Shown here: positions 16,992 to 26,140 of the stretch, one piece after another
How the letters are laid out: every line of letters begins with the position of its first letter
How positions within the stretch are numbered: position 1 is the stretch's first letter
NCBI RefSeq assembly: GCF_900101435.1
Contig: NZ_FMZH01000014.1
Span: forward strand, 55,159 to 119,158
Direction: 5' to 3'
Origin: Pedobacter soli
GTDB taxonomy: Bacteria > Bacteroidota > Bacteroidia > Sphingobacteriales > Sphingobacteriaceae
Length of the DNA stretch: 64,000 nucleotides
Notes under the pieces: model-generated
Databases searched by the model: none
Told to the model about the DNA's origin: nothing
What the model saw: only the letters and a program-made list of their open reading frames with translations
Translations under genes and position numbers: made by a program

Positions 16992-18223
16992 TTAATATTT
17001 AGTTTTTGAATGCTCTTATCAATCATCTTTTTATCGGCTTCGGTAACCGCTAAATCTGTCGCAGTTTTAAAATGCTTTAACGCCTTTTCGTTATCGATAC
17101 CACTATACAGATTGCCCAGTAGCGAAAAATAAAGGTGGTTATCGTTGAGTTCCAGTTTTTCTGCTTCTGCTATTGCAGCGGTTTTTCCATTGGTTTTGGC
17201 CAAAGCAAAAGTACGGTTCATGGCTATAATGGGCGAATATTCGAGAATGAGCAGCTGGTTGTACAATTGCAAAATGTTTTCCCATTTTTCAGCACTGTCC
17301 GCTTTATGCGTGTGCCAGTAGGCTATAGCCGCCTCTAAATGGTATTTACTCAGCGTATTACCTGTTGAGGCCCGGTTGAGGTAATAAATGCCCTGATCAA
17401 TTAACTCCCGGTTCCATAATTTTTCGTCTTGTTCCTCGTATAAAACAGGAGTGCCGTCAGCATCCGTACGGGCATCGAACCTGGAAGCATGGAAACACAT
17501 GAGTGCAAATAAAGCATTAGCTGCCGGTAAATCGGTAATGGTATTGCTGATGAGCAGGTGATTTAACCGCATGGCCTCGGCACAAACATCTTTGCGTAGC
17601 GTAGCATCGTTTGATACGGAATAATAACCTTCTGAGAAAAGCAGATACAGCGTGGTGAGCACAGTTTCGAGTCTTTGGTTAATGGCTGTAACTTTGGGCT
17701 GTTCGATTTTGATACCCGCTTCTTTGAGCTTTTCTTTCGCCCGTTTTAATCTTTTGTAAATGGTATCCTTACCGGTCAAAAATCCATCGGCAATTTCCTG
17801 TACCCCAAAACCACACAGCAGGCTTAATGCCAGCGCAATCTGGGCTTCTTTCGAAATTTCCGGATCACAAATGGTAAACATCATGGCCAGCTGACTATCG
17901 TTGATGTTTTTGTCAGATAAATCGAGCTCGATTTCTGTTTCTTTTTCTGCTTCGATCTGGATTTGGTTAACCAACTTTTGTTCGAAAATAGCATGGTGCC
18001 GCAGGTAATTTTTGGTTTTGTTTTTAGCAACGGTATACAGCCAGGCAGTCGGATTTTCGGGGATGCCTTTCATGCTCCACGATTCGGTAGCGTTTAGAAA
18101 AGTGTCGCTCACAATATCTTCGGCAGTTTCGATATGTTCAATACCGAAGCGGTAACAGAGTACCGAAACGATTTTGCGGTACTCTGTTCTGAATAAATGT
18201 GGTATCAGTGCGCTTTCTTCCAT
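16988..18223 (-). CDS. ECF42-type sigma factor with C-terminal TPR-like extension
   Basis: 411 residues. The N-terminal 180 or so are sigma region 2 (HIETAEDIVSDTFLNATESW, NPTAWLYTVAKNKTKNYLRH) and region 4 (ALALSLLCGFGVQEIADGFLTGKDTIYKRLKRAKEKL). The remainder is a helical extension (DUF6596-like, then TPR-like: HLEAAIAYWHT, YNQLLILEYSP, LYFSLLGNLYSG). This architecture, next to a DGPF/YCII-domain gene, is the established ECF42 group, in which the extension is needed for activity and no anti-sigma factor is known. The DGPF gene lies 25 bases upstream. Confidence 0.9.
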   Translation of the reverse strand: MEESALIPHLFRTEYRKIVSVLCYRFGIEHIETAEDIVSDTFLNATESWSMKGIPENPTAWLYTVAKNKTKNYLRHHAIFEQKLVNQIQIEAEKETEIELDLSDKNINDSQLAMMFTICDPEISKEAQIALALSLLCGFGVQEIADGFLTGKDTIYKRLKRAKEKLKEAGIKIEQPKVTAINQRLETVLTTLYLLFSEGYYSVSNDATLRKDVCAEAMRLNHLLISNTITDLPAANALFALMCFHASRFDARTDADGTPVLYEEQDEKLWNRELIDQGIYYLNRASTGNTLSKYHLEAAIAYWHTHKADSAEKWENILQLYNQLLILEYSPIIAMNRTFALAKTNGKTAAIAEAEKLELNDNHLYFSLLGNLYSGIDNEKALKHFKTATDLAVTEADKKMIDKSIQKLNIN

Positions 18224-18248
18224 TTACGGCTAAAGATAAGCTTTTTGG

Positions 18249-18596
18249 TTATGCAGTTGGGGTAACAGCCATTCTGATTTCGACATTACCACCTAATTTT
18301 AGAATCGGGCAACCTTTGGCAATTTCTGCTGCTTCATCATAGTCTTTGGCTCTGATTAACACCAAACCGCCAATAGATTCTTTAATTTCGGCATAAGGAC
18401 CGTTTATTACATTTTTATCGGCATGCACTACGCGGCCTTCCAGATCCCAGCGTTGCAGGGGCCTAACCAGTTTATCTTGTGCAGCGATGCCACCAAACCA
18501 GTCTTGCCATTGTTTAATCGAATCCTGAAGCATCTCAGGTGAGGGCTGATCTTCGTGGGTAAAGGCCCTGCGGAAGATCAATAAAAATTCGTTCAT
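18249..18596 (-). CDS. YCII/DGPF-domain protein
   Basis: 115 residues, dimeric alpha-beta barrel fold. It contains VINGPYAEIKESIGGLVLI, the variant of the DGPF motif, and NEFLLIFRRAF at the start. These proteins are the usual genomic partner and regulatory target of ECF42 sigma factors; the biochemical role is not settled. It is upstream of and probably co-transcribed with the sigma gene. Confidence 0.88.
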   Translation of the reverse strand: MNEFLLIFRRAFTHEDQPSPEMLQDSIKQWQDWFGGIAAQDKLVRPLQRWDLEGRVVHADKNVINGPYAEIKESIGGLVLIRAKDYDEAAEIAKGCPILKLGGNVEIRMAVTPTA

Positions 18597-18633
18597 CTTA
18601 TTGCTTTTAAAGGTTAATTATCTTGTTTCGCGC

Positions 18634-18659
18634 AGAGGTCGGTGGGGACACCAACCTCT
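18634..18659. other. Hairpin between AhpD-like and DGPF genes
   Basis: AGAGGT-c-GGTG / CACC-a-ACCTCT inverted repeat with a four-base loop, about 65 bases downstream of the AhpD-like gene on the minus strand. It lacks a proper T-run, so termination is uncertain. It resembles a small palindromic repeat. Confidence 0.45.
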
Positions 18660-18725
18660 AAGACTAATACTTTTGAATGAAAGAAAAGATGTTATGCTGA
18701 ACATTCTCTTATCCAATCATTTCTC

Positions 18726-19178
18726 TTATCCAAACATACCAACTTTATAGCTACCTACTGCATTTGGAAAAGCAAGATTTAAGCGGTTCCAGGTGTTGAT
18801 GTTGGTTACCAAAAGGGTAAGTTCAATCATTTCTAACTCTGAAAAATGTGCAGTAGCTTCCTGATAAACTTCGTCGGTAACGTGTGCAGCAGTAACGGCT
18901 TCGGCCCAGGCCAGTGCAGCTCTTTCGCGATCAGTATAATACGGCGTTTCTCTCCAGGCGCTCAATCCGTAAAGGCGTTGTTCGGTTTCGCCGTTGGCAC
19001 GGGCATCCTTCGAGTGCATATCCAGACAGTAAGCGCAGGCATTAATTTGCGATACACGGAAATCAACCAGCTCGATAATGGTAGGGCCGATTGATGATTT
19101 TTTTAATTGCTGTCCCATTGCGAATAATGGTTTTAATGCGCTCATTCCTTGTTCGAATAAATTAATTCTCTTTTCCAT
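18726..19178 (-). CDS. Carboxymuconolactone decarboxylase / AhpD-like protein
   Basis: 150 residues, all-helical. It has the redox motif CAYCLDMHSKDAR (CxxC with His) found in AhpD-like alkylhydroperoxidases, followed by YYTDRERAALAWAEAVT. It probably acts as a cytoplasmic thiol peroxidase component. Genes of this family are frequent neighbours and targets of ECF sigma/DGPF modules, and here it is directly upstream of one in the same orientation. Confidence 0.88.
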   Translation of the reverse strand: MEKRINLFEQGMSALKPLFAMGQQLKKSSIGPTIIELVDFRVSQINACAYCLDMHSKDARANGETEQRLYGLSAWRETPYYTDRERAALAWAEAVTAAHVTDEVYQEATAHFSELEMIELTLLVTNINTWNRLNLAFPNAVGSYKVGMFG

Positions 19179-19338
19179 TTTGTTTTAATTTTGATTGTTA
19201 AAACCTAATGACACGCGAACGCTGGAAATTGGACAGATTTTGAAAATTTTTTGAAAGAAAATTTTGAAATTTATTTAAAATATTGATTATAAGATAATTA
19301 CATTTGTATGTTTGGCTTCTTTCTATTGGATTTTAACC

Positions 19339-20043
19339 CTAATCTTCAGCAAAGAGCCGGTTAAAATGATTTTCGAGGTGATTGCGCATGGCATTGCGGA
19401 AAAGCTCAGGCGATCCGTTTTCCAGAATATCAACCAGGCCTTTGTGCGATACGAACTTATGCAGCTGGCCCTGTTTTTTGAGTAAGCCGCTGTTGTGCAC
19501 AAAATCAAATATAGGCAACAGCATGCTCTGGAATTTTCTCAGTGTCTCATTCCCGGTAATATCGTACAGTTTACCATGAAAAGCAATTTCGTGTTCGATA
19601 TTAAATAAATGATCCTGAGATGCTTCGGGTTCGTTATCAACTATCGTTCTCAGTTCTTTTAAATCCTCGTCTGTAATGCGCTGGAATAAAAAGTCGGCCA
19701 TCCCGATTTCTAGCACCAGCCTGATTTCGAAGATCTCTTTCAAGGTACCCTGATCCAGAATGTGTGGATTCATGCTTTTAGAGAGGATTCCAAACAAATC
19801 CGGACTGGTTATAACGGCGCCTTTCTTCTTTTTCGATTCAATCAGGCCCATCATACGTAAACGGAGCATAGCTTCTCTAACAACCGTCCGGCTTACGCCC
19901 AGTGCAGCACAAAGTTCGAGCTCCGTAGGGATGCTATCACCAACCTTTAGCTTTCGTTCCTGCAAAAGCTGAACAAGCTTATCTTCTACACGATCGACCA
20001 ACGAACTGGTATCCACTTGTTTAAAATCACTGATGCTATCCAT
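19339..20043 (-). CDS. FadR-subfamily GntR regulator of the sialic acid locus
   Basis: 234 residues. The winged helix-turn-helix spans about residues 15-80 (GDSIPTELELCAALGVSRTVVREAMLRLR), followed by an all-helical FCD ligand-binding domain (about 95-225). It is divergent from the sialic acid uptake genes. A 19-bp palindrome with the GTnnnAC core of GntR/FadR operators lies 20 bases before the susC start, and a related half-site overlaps its own start codon. By analogy with NanR-type regulators the effector could be a sialic acid or a breakdown product; that is inference. Confidence 0.9.
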   Translation of the reverse strand: MDSISDFKQVDTSSLVDRVEDKLVQLLQERKLKVGDSIPTELELCAALGVSRTVVREAMLRLRMMGLIESKKKKGAVITSPDLFGILSKSMNPHILDQGTLKEIFEIRLVLEIGMADFLFQRITDEDLKELRTIVDNEPEASQDHLFNIEHEIAFHGKLYDITGNETLRKFQSMLLPIFDFVHNSGLLKKQGQLHKFVSHKGLVDILENGSPELFRNAMRNHLENHFNRLFAED

Positions 20044-20056
20044 TATTATGTATAAT
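20044..20056. promoter_or_regulatory. Half-operator next to the regulator start codon
   Basis: TATTATGT at 20044-20051 repeats exactly the left arm of the palindrome at 20184-20202 and continues ATAAT. The right arm is poorly conserved. Its position immediately upstream of the regulator's ATG suggests autoregulation. Confidence 0.4.
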
Positions 20057-20183
20057 TTATTTTTATTCCAAAAACGGCTTTTAAGGCTGCTTAAAGCGCA
20101 AATATAAAGCTAAGTACTTAAAATATAGTTGAGAATAAGCAGAAATTATTTGCAATTAAATAAAATAAATCGGTACTTAGTAT

Positions 20184-20202
20184 TATTATGTATAACATAA
20201 TA
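20184..20202. promoter_or_regulatory. Probable GntR/FadR operator upstream of sialic acid susC
   Basis: Perfect 19-bp palindrome with eight-base arms TATTATGT / ACATAATA around ATA, giving the GT-N3-AC core bound by FadR-type GntR proteins. It lies 20 bases upstream of the susC ATG and 141 bases from the divergent FadR-type gene. Elsewhere in the intergenic region, the palindrome TAAGTACTTA (20111-20120) and GTACTTAG (20173-20180) may belong to a second site. Confidence 0.65.
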
Positions 20203-20222
20203 CAAATAAAGATAACCAAATT

Positions 20223-23200
20223 ATGAAAGAAACTTACTTCAAACTCATCAGGCTTAGCTTGCCCATGTTGCTACTCTTTGCAACGATTTCGGCATTTGCC
20301 CAGCAAACCATTACCGGTAAGGTTACCGACGCCAGCGGGCAGGGGATTCCGAGCGTTACGGTAATGATTAAAGGAACTAAAAACGGAACTTCAACAAGTC
20401 CGGCGGGCGCATACAGCATCAAAGCCAATAAAGGCGATGTGCTGGTTTTCAGTTTTACAGGCTACTTAAGTCAGGAAATCAGTATTCAGGAACAAAGCAG
20501 CATTAACATTAAGCTTTTAGAAGATAGTAAAGGCCTTGATGAGGTAGTTGTAGTGGGCTATGGTACGCAAAACCGCCGCAGTGTAACCAACTCTATTGCT
20601 AAACTGGATAAAGAGGTACTGGCCAATACGCCACGTTCAAATGCGGCTTCGGCATTACAGGGTACCGTACCGGGTTTGCAGGTGGTTACCGCATCTGGTC
20701 AGCCAGGAGCTGCGCCTGCTATTTTATTGCGTGGCGGTGCATCTATTAACAGTCCGGGCGCACCACTGGTAATTGTAGATGGAGTAATCCGTTCGTTGAG
20801 TGATATTTCTTCGGAGAATATCGAATCGATAGAAACCTTAAAAGATGCTTCTGCAACAGCCATTTATGGCGCAAGAGCCAATAATGGGGTGATTTTAGTA
20901 ACCACCAAAACCGGTAAATCAGGCAGTTCGCAAATTGCCTATAAATTTACGGGCGGCTACAACCAGGAGCGTAAAGGCTATAACTACATGGGGGCGGGCG
21001 ATTACATTTATTATACCCGTTTAGGTTATTTAAATGCAGGCCGCACCCTGGCACAAGCCAATGCATCGCGCGGTTTAGGCCTTTCTACCAATGCTGCAGA
21101 TCTGGCCAGTTTTGATATCAGAACTTACATTCCAGGTACTACCGTGCTGCCTGATGGCTGGCAAGTGCTAAACGACCCTTATGGCGGACAGATTATGTAC
21201 AAAGACCATGGCGGAGAAGTTGAAGACCTTGTTTTTCAGAACACTTACACCAAAGATCATTACGTGAGTGCAAGTGGTGGTAACGATAAAGGCAAATATT
21301 TTGCAGCTTTCGATGCTTTTAACGAAGATGGGGTAATTGTGGGTTCTAAATACAAACGCTATACAGGCGATATTAATGGTTCGTATAAAATTAAGCCGAA
21401 TCTGGAAATCAGTTCAGGTGTAACGCTCTCTACTTCATCACAACTGGGTACCATTGGCGGTGAGGTGAATACTTTATACCGGAGTTTGGCCATCTGGCCA
21501 ACTTTTAATCCTTGGATTGACGAAGCTAAAACCGTGGCAAACCCCGGCAATAGCGCCAGTGATGGTAACCCTTTATATTGGTTGGGACGTTTAGACCGCT
21601 CGAACGAAGTAAACCGCGTGGTAGCCAATGCCGCCGTGAAATGGGATATTATTCCCGGACTTTACTTTAAAGCAACCGGAAACGCTTACTTGTTTGAAAC
21701 CCTCGATCAGTCGTTTCAAAAATCGACACAAACCTACGCACAGATTTTTGCTAATTCAGGAAGCAGCACTACCAGGACTTCGAGCAGTACTTTTGGCCGC
21801 GATTTCCAGACACAATACAATGGAATATTGAACTACACCAAAAGCTTTGGCAAACACAATTTTAATGTAATGGGTGGAGGCGAGTATTTCGATGTAAAAT
21901 CTTACGGTTCGCAGGTACTGGGACAAAATGCACCTACCGATGATATTCCTACGGCCAATGCCTCAACTACTTTTGCCGCTGGAAACAATTATACAACCCG
22001 TACCGAATATAAAATTCAATCTGCATTTGGCCGTTTTGCTTACGATTTCGATCAGAAATACCTTTTCACAGCAGTATTCAGGATGGATGGAGCTTCAAGT
22101 TTGGTCAAAGACAACAGAAATGGTTTCTTCCCGGGTATTTCGGCCGGCTGGAATGTACACCGTGAAGCTTTTTTCAAAAATTCAAAAATCAGTCAGGTAA
22201 TTTCGAGCCTGAAACCAAGAATCAGCTACGGACAGAATGGAAATATTGCAGGTTTAGGCCGTTACGAAACACAAGGGGTGTACAGCTTGCAGGGAAATTA
22301 TAACGGAAGTGCAGGATTTTTAAACACCGGTATTATCAATAGTGATTTGCGTTGGGAAAAAAGTAAAACCACCGATTTAGGTTTGGATATGGGTTTACTA
22401 AATGATCGCATTACCGTAATTTTTGATTATTATAACCGCAAAACAAGCGATTTGTTGACCAATTTAGACTTGCCAAGTTATACCGGTTTCTCTAGTTTTA
22501 GGACGAATTTAGGTACTTTTCAGAATAAGGGTGTTGAGATTGGGGTAGATGCACGGATCATCAGCAAAGGCGATTTGAAATTAAATGCTGGTGCCAATGC
22601 CTCTTTTGTTAAAAATAAAATCTTACAACTGCCATTTAACGGCAACGCCAATAACAGACAAGGTGGATTACAGATTTACGATCCGGCAGTAGGCCAGGTA
22701 GTTTGGGTAGGTGGTTTACAGGAAGGTCAGCCATTAGGCAATATTTATGGTTACCGTCAGGTTTCCATATTTAAAGATGCTGCCGAGATTGCCGCTGTTG
22801 CAGGTAACCGAACCGATGCCATTGCAGGCATTACCGGCCCTAATTTGCCGGCCGGAACCAACGGAAGAATTACCCCGGGCGATGTAAACTGGGAAGATGT
22901 AAACGGCGATAACATTATCGATACGCGTGATCAGGTGTATTTGGGCAATATTTATCCAAAATGGACAGGTGGATTTAACTTCAATGCCAGTTATAAAGGC
23001 TTTGGTTTATACAACAGATGGGATTTTGCATTGGGCCATACCATTTACAACGATTTGGTAGCGCGTACGCTGGGTAATTATCAGGGTACTTTTAATTATA
23101 TCGATTTGCAGGCGCAAGCCTGGTCGCCAACCAACACCGATACCGATATTCCAAAAGTTTATTATGCCGATCAGGTTGCCGGTTCGAAACAAAATTATAC

Positions 23201-23501
23201 CCGTGCAAACAATGGTAACGCTGTGTTAAATGGTAACAATTCACGTTTTTACGAAAAAGGCGATTACCTGTGCCTGAGAGAAGTTACCCTTTCTTACGAT
23301 TTACCAAAAGGATTGCTGCAGAAATCGAAATTCTTTAACAATGCCAAAATTTATGTAACAGGCAGCAATTTGTTGTACATCACTAAATTTTCTGGCCCAT
23401 CGCCAGAGCCACCGGTATCAGGCGGAACAATTACCGGCATATATTCGGGAACCTACCCAACTCCGAGAACATTTATTATGGGCGTACAACTTGGGTTTTA
23501 A
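20223..23501 (+). CDS. SusC-family TonB-dependent receptor for sialic acid compounds (NanO-like)
   Basis: 1092 residues: signal peptide ending AFAQ, a carboxypeptidase-regulatory-like domain (about 27-105), a TonB-box region (LDEVVVVGYGTQ), the plug (about 120-225, with DGVIRSLSDI and KDASATAIYGARANNGVILV) and a 22-strand barrel ending in MGVQLGF. It would import sialic acid or sialo-oligosaccharides across the outer membrane with its SusD partner, as NanO/NanU do in Tannerella and Bacteroides. The substrate is inferred from the seven catabolic genes downstream. The probable operator lies just upstream. Confidence 0.92.
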   Translation: MKETYFKLIRLSLPMLLLFATISAFAQQTITGKVTDASGQGIPSVTVMIKGTKNGTSTSPAGAYSIKANKGDVLVFSFTGYLSQEISIQEQSSINIKLLEDSKGLDEVVVVGYGTQNRRSVTNSIAKLDKEVLANTPRSNAASALQGTVPGLQVVTASGQPGAAPAILLRGGASINSPGAPLVIVDGVIRSLSDISSENIESIETLKDASATAIYGARANNGVILVTTKTGKSGSSQIAYKFTGGYNQERKGYNYMGAGDYIYYTRLGYLNAGRTLAQANASRGLGLSTNAADLASFDIRTYIPGTTVLPDGWQVLNDPYGGQIMYKDHGGEVEDLVFQNTYTKDHYVSASGGNDKGKYFAAFDAFNEDGVIVGSKYKRYTGDINGSYKIKPNLEISSGVTLSTSSQLGTIGGEVNTLYRSLAIWPTFNPWIDEAKTVANPGNSASDGNPLYWLGRLDRSNEVNRVVANAAVKWDIIPGLYFKATGNAYLFETLDQSFQKSTQTYAQIFANSGSSTTRTSSSTFGRDFQTQYNGILNYTKSFGKHNFNVMGGGEYFDVKSYGSQVLGQNAPTDDIPTANASTTFAAGNNYTTRTEYKIQSAFGRFAYDFDQKYLFTAVFRMDGASSLVKDNRNGFFPGISAGWNVHREAFFKNSKISQVISSLKPRISYGQNGNIAGLGRYETQGVYSLQGNYNGSAGFLNTGIINSDLRWEKSKTTDLGLDMGLLNDRITVIFDYYNRKTSDLLTNLDLPSYTGFSSFRTNLGTFQNKGVEIGVDARIISKGDLKLNAGANASFVKNKILQLPFNGNANNRQGGLQIYDPAVGQVVWVGGLQEGQPLGNIYGYRQVSIFKDAAEIAAVAGNRTDAIAGITGPNLPAGTNGRITPGDVNWEDVNGDNIIDTRDQVYLGNIYPKWTGGFNFNASYKGFGLYNRWDFALGHTIYNDLVARTLGNYQGTFNYIDLQAQAWSPTNTDTDIPKVYYADQVAGSKQNYTRANNGNAVLNGNNSRFYEKGDYLCLREVTLSYDLPKGLLQKSKFFNNAKIYVTGSNLLYITKFSGPSPEPPVSGGTITGIYSGTYPTPRTFIMGVQLGF

Positions 23502-23519
23502 AAATAATTAAGGATAGAC

Positions 23520-25061
23520 ATGAAAAAGATATTTAGAAATATAGGATTAGTAATTGGCCTGTTCGGATTAACCTTAAGTGGGTGTAAAAACGGATTAGAC
23601 CTGAGTCCGGTAAGCAGTTTAAGCGATGCCAGTTACTGGCAAACTGCCGATCAGTTTGATGCTTTTGTAAATGGCGTTTATGCCAGGTTCAGGGGGCACA
23701 ATTCAAGTTTTCAGTATTTGGGTGAGCTGCGGTCTGATATTTTTGGTACCGATCCGGGATCTACAGCCACCTTTACCGGCGAGGCAACCCAGGGTTTAGA
23801 GCGCATGTGGCTACAAACTTTAGATGGCGATAATGCGGGGGTAAGTGCTTTTGGTGGTTTTTACAGCAATATTAACCAGATCAATCTGCTCATCCAGAAA
23901 TTAAATACAACCAGCATTTTAGCCGATGCAAAAAAGAAAAACTACCTGGCCATGGCTTATGGTTTGCGGGCTTTTTATTACTTCCAGATGTACCGGAGCT
24001 GGGGAAAGGTGATTATACAAACCGAACCAACCACCACTGTTGATGTTGCCAACCTCGCCAAACCCGCTTCCAGCGAAGCCGAGGTAATGGCATTGATTAA
24101 GGCCGATATCGACCTTTCGAACAACAATTTCGGAACAAGCTATGCTTTTGATAGCAAAAACAAAAAAGGATTCTGGTCTAAAGCCGCTACTCAAATGCTC
24201 AAGGCAGAAGTTTACCTATGGAATGCACACCGCAGTGGAGGCAATGCCGATGCTACCGTGGCTAAAACAGCTTTAACTGAAATTCAAAGCAATGTTACCG
24301 CCTCTTTATTGCCTAACTATGCCGATGTTTTTTCAACCACGAATAAGGATAATAATGAAATCATCTTCGCTTCGAAAAATAAGCTCGATGAAGCAACTTT
24401 AGGTTTTATTGGCAACTTTGTGCCTCAAACCGGGCTGATTGTTAACTTTTACGATTCGCTGGCTAACCGCAAATTTGATGTAGCTACCGATAATTATGGA
24501 GGATTGTTGCGGGCACCGACTAAAATTGCAACTTACCGCAAATTCAGTAATCTTGATGTTCGAAAAAATATCAGCATCCAGGCGGCCTACGCTAAAAATA
24601 CAGCAGGTGCTTATACCATTGCAGGTGCTTTCCTTAAAAAATACCTGGGCGAACAAAATGCAGGAAACAGAATTTATACCAACGATTACGTAATTTACAG
24701 ATATGCAGATTTGTTGCTTTTACTGGCCGAAGCCAAGGTAATGCTGGGCGAAAACCCTGCAGCGGAAATTAACCTGGTAAGGGCAAGGGGTTATGCTGCA
24801 AATTACAACGTGGCTACTTTGGGCTATCCGAATCAAACGATAGACAGTAATCCGAACGAAGCCATTTTAAAAGAACGTTTTCTGGAATTTGTAGGCGAGG
24901 GCAAGCGCTGGTACGATTTAAGGCGTATGGGCGACACTTATGTTTACGAATATACACCAGTTACAGCGGCAACAGCTTATAAATTGTTATGGCCATTAGA
25001 CCGCGGTACATTAACCAATAACAGGGCGCTTAACCAAAATCCCGGCTATCCTGTATTTTAA
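23520..25061 (+). CDS. SusD/RagB family lipoprotein of the sialic acid locus (NanU-like)
   Basis: 513 residues with a lipoprotein signal (LTLSGC, Cys about 22). Family marks include YWQTADQFDAFVNGVYARF, YGLRAFYYFQMYRSWG and the C-terminal EGKRWYDLRRMGD and NQNPGY. It would sit on the SusC barrel and capture sialylated ligands. It begins 18 bases after susC and ends 64 bases before the lyase gene; an intercistronic hairpin (25071-25093) may set the expression ratio between the transport pair and the catabolic genes. Confidence 0.92.
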   Translation: MKKIFRNIGLVIGLFGLTLSGCKNGLDLSPVSSLSDASYWQTADQFDAFVNGVYARFRGHNSSFQYLGELRSDIFGTDPGSTATFTGEATQGLERMWLQTLDGDNAGVSAFGGFYSNINQINLLIQKLNTTSILADAKKKNYLAMAYGLRAFYYFQMYRSWGKVIIQTEPTTTVDVANLAKPASSEAEVMALIKADIDLSNNNFGTSYAFDSKNKKGFWSKAATQMLKAEVYLWNAHRSGGNADATVAKTALTEIQSNVTASLLPNYADVFSTTNKDNNEIIFASKNKLDEATLGFIGNFVPQTGLIVNFYDSLANRKFDVATDNYGGLLRAPTKIATYRKFSNLDVRKNISIQAAYAKNTAGAYTIAGAFLKKYLGEQNAGNRIYTNDYVIYRYADLLLLLAEAKVMLGENPAAEINLVRARGYAANYNVATLGYPNQTIDSNPNEAILKERFLEFVGEGKRWYDLRRMGDTYVYEYTPVTAATAYKLLWPLDRGTLTNNRALNQNPGYPVF

Positions 25062-25070
25062 AACATTGCT

Positions 25071-25093
25071 GGTATGCACTTGGGGTGCATACC
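25071..25093. other. Intercistronic hairpin after susD of the sialic acid locus
   Basis: Perfect nine-base stem GGTATGCAC / GTGCATACC with a five-base loop, ten bases after the susD stop. No T-run follows, so it may stabilise the upstream susCD message or cause partial termination. Confidence 0.6.
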
Positions 25094-25125
25094 GGCACTT
25101 AAATTAATTATTACCAATATATCAT

Positions 25126-26049
25126 ATGCAAAACATTAAATTAGAAGGTCTTATAGCAGCTCCTTTTACCCCCTTTCATGCTAACGGCGGATTAAACCTG
25201 GAAGCCATTCCGAAATACTATCAATTTCTGAAAAAAAATGGTGTTACAGGAGCCTTTATCTGTGGATCAACAGGCGAGGGAGTTTCCTTAACCAAAGAAG
25301 AAAAAATGGAGGTTGCTGCAGCATGGGGCAAGGCAACGGCGCAGGATGCTGATTTTAAAGTAATGACTTTATTAGGGGGAACCTGTCTGGCCGACTGTAA
25401 ATCGCTGGCTAAACATGCTCATGAAGTAGGGTTATACGGGGTTTCCTTTACCGCACCTTCTTACTTCAAACCGGGTAATGTTGCTGTTTTAGCTGAAATG
25501 TGTGCCGAAATTGCAGCCGAAGTTCCCGATATGCCCTTTTATTACTACCATATTCCAGTATTAACCGGTGCAAATCTCAATATGATTGATTTGCTGGCCG
25601 CTGTAGATGGTAAGATCACCAATTTTGCCGGTGTAAAATACACCCACGAAGATTTTATGGATTTCCTTTCATGCATGAATTTTAATGGCGGTAAATACGA
25701 TATGCTGTGGGGCCGCGACGAAAATATGCTTTCGGCATTGGTTTTAGGCACAAAAGGGGCTGTAGGCAGTACCTTTAATTACCTTACGCCATTATATAAA
25801 CAGTTAATTGATGCTTTTGAACAGAACGATCTGAAAACTGCAGCCACACTTCAGCAAAAATCCATAGATTTTATCCGTTTACTGGGTAAATATGGCGGCA
25901 TTGCGACAGGTAAAGCTTATATGAAACTCGTAGATATGGATTGTGGCGAATTCAGGCTACCTGTAAAAAATATGGACCAACAGCAATTTGAAGAATTTAA
26001 AAGCGAGGTTGAAAGTTTAGACTTTGCTGCTTTCAGGTCTGCACATTAA
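25126..26049 (+). CDS. nanA: N-acetylneuraminate lyase (DapA/NanA family)
   Basis: 307 residues, TIM-barrel class I aldolase. It shows GSTGEG (carboxylate-binding loop), FYYYHIPVLTG (catalytic Tyr) and FAGVKYTHED with the Schiff-base Lys. The HIP after the tyrosine and KYTHED rather than the DHDPS consensus point to sialic acid lyase. It splits Neu5Ac into N-acetylmannosamine and pyruvate in the cytoplasm. ManNAc would then be used by the AGE epimerase encoded at 32161. No signal peptide. Confidence 0.92.
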   Translation: MQNIKLEGLIAAPFTPFHANGGLNLEAIPKYYQFLKKNGVTGAFICGSTGEGVSLTKEEKMEVAAAWGKATAQDADFKVMTLLGGTCLADCKSLAKHAHEVGLYGVSFTAPSYFKPGNVAVLAEMCAEIAAEVPDMPFYYYHIPVLTGANLNMIDLLAAVDGKITNFAGVKYTHEDFMDFLSCMNFNGGKYDMLWGRDENMLSALVLGTKGAVGSTFNYLTPLYKQLIDAFEQNDLKTAATLQQKSIDFIRLLGKYGGIATGKAYMKLVDMDCGEFRLPVKNMDQQQFEEFKSEVESLDFAAFRSAH

Positions 26050-26140
26050 ACAAATTAACAGAAAAGGTTTAAAGGTAAAGTGCATCGCCTTAATTATCGT
26101 TGGGCAATGGTTATCTTTATTTAAATCCCGATTCGCATTA

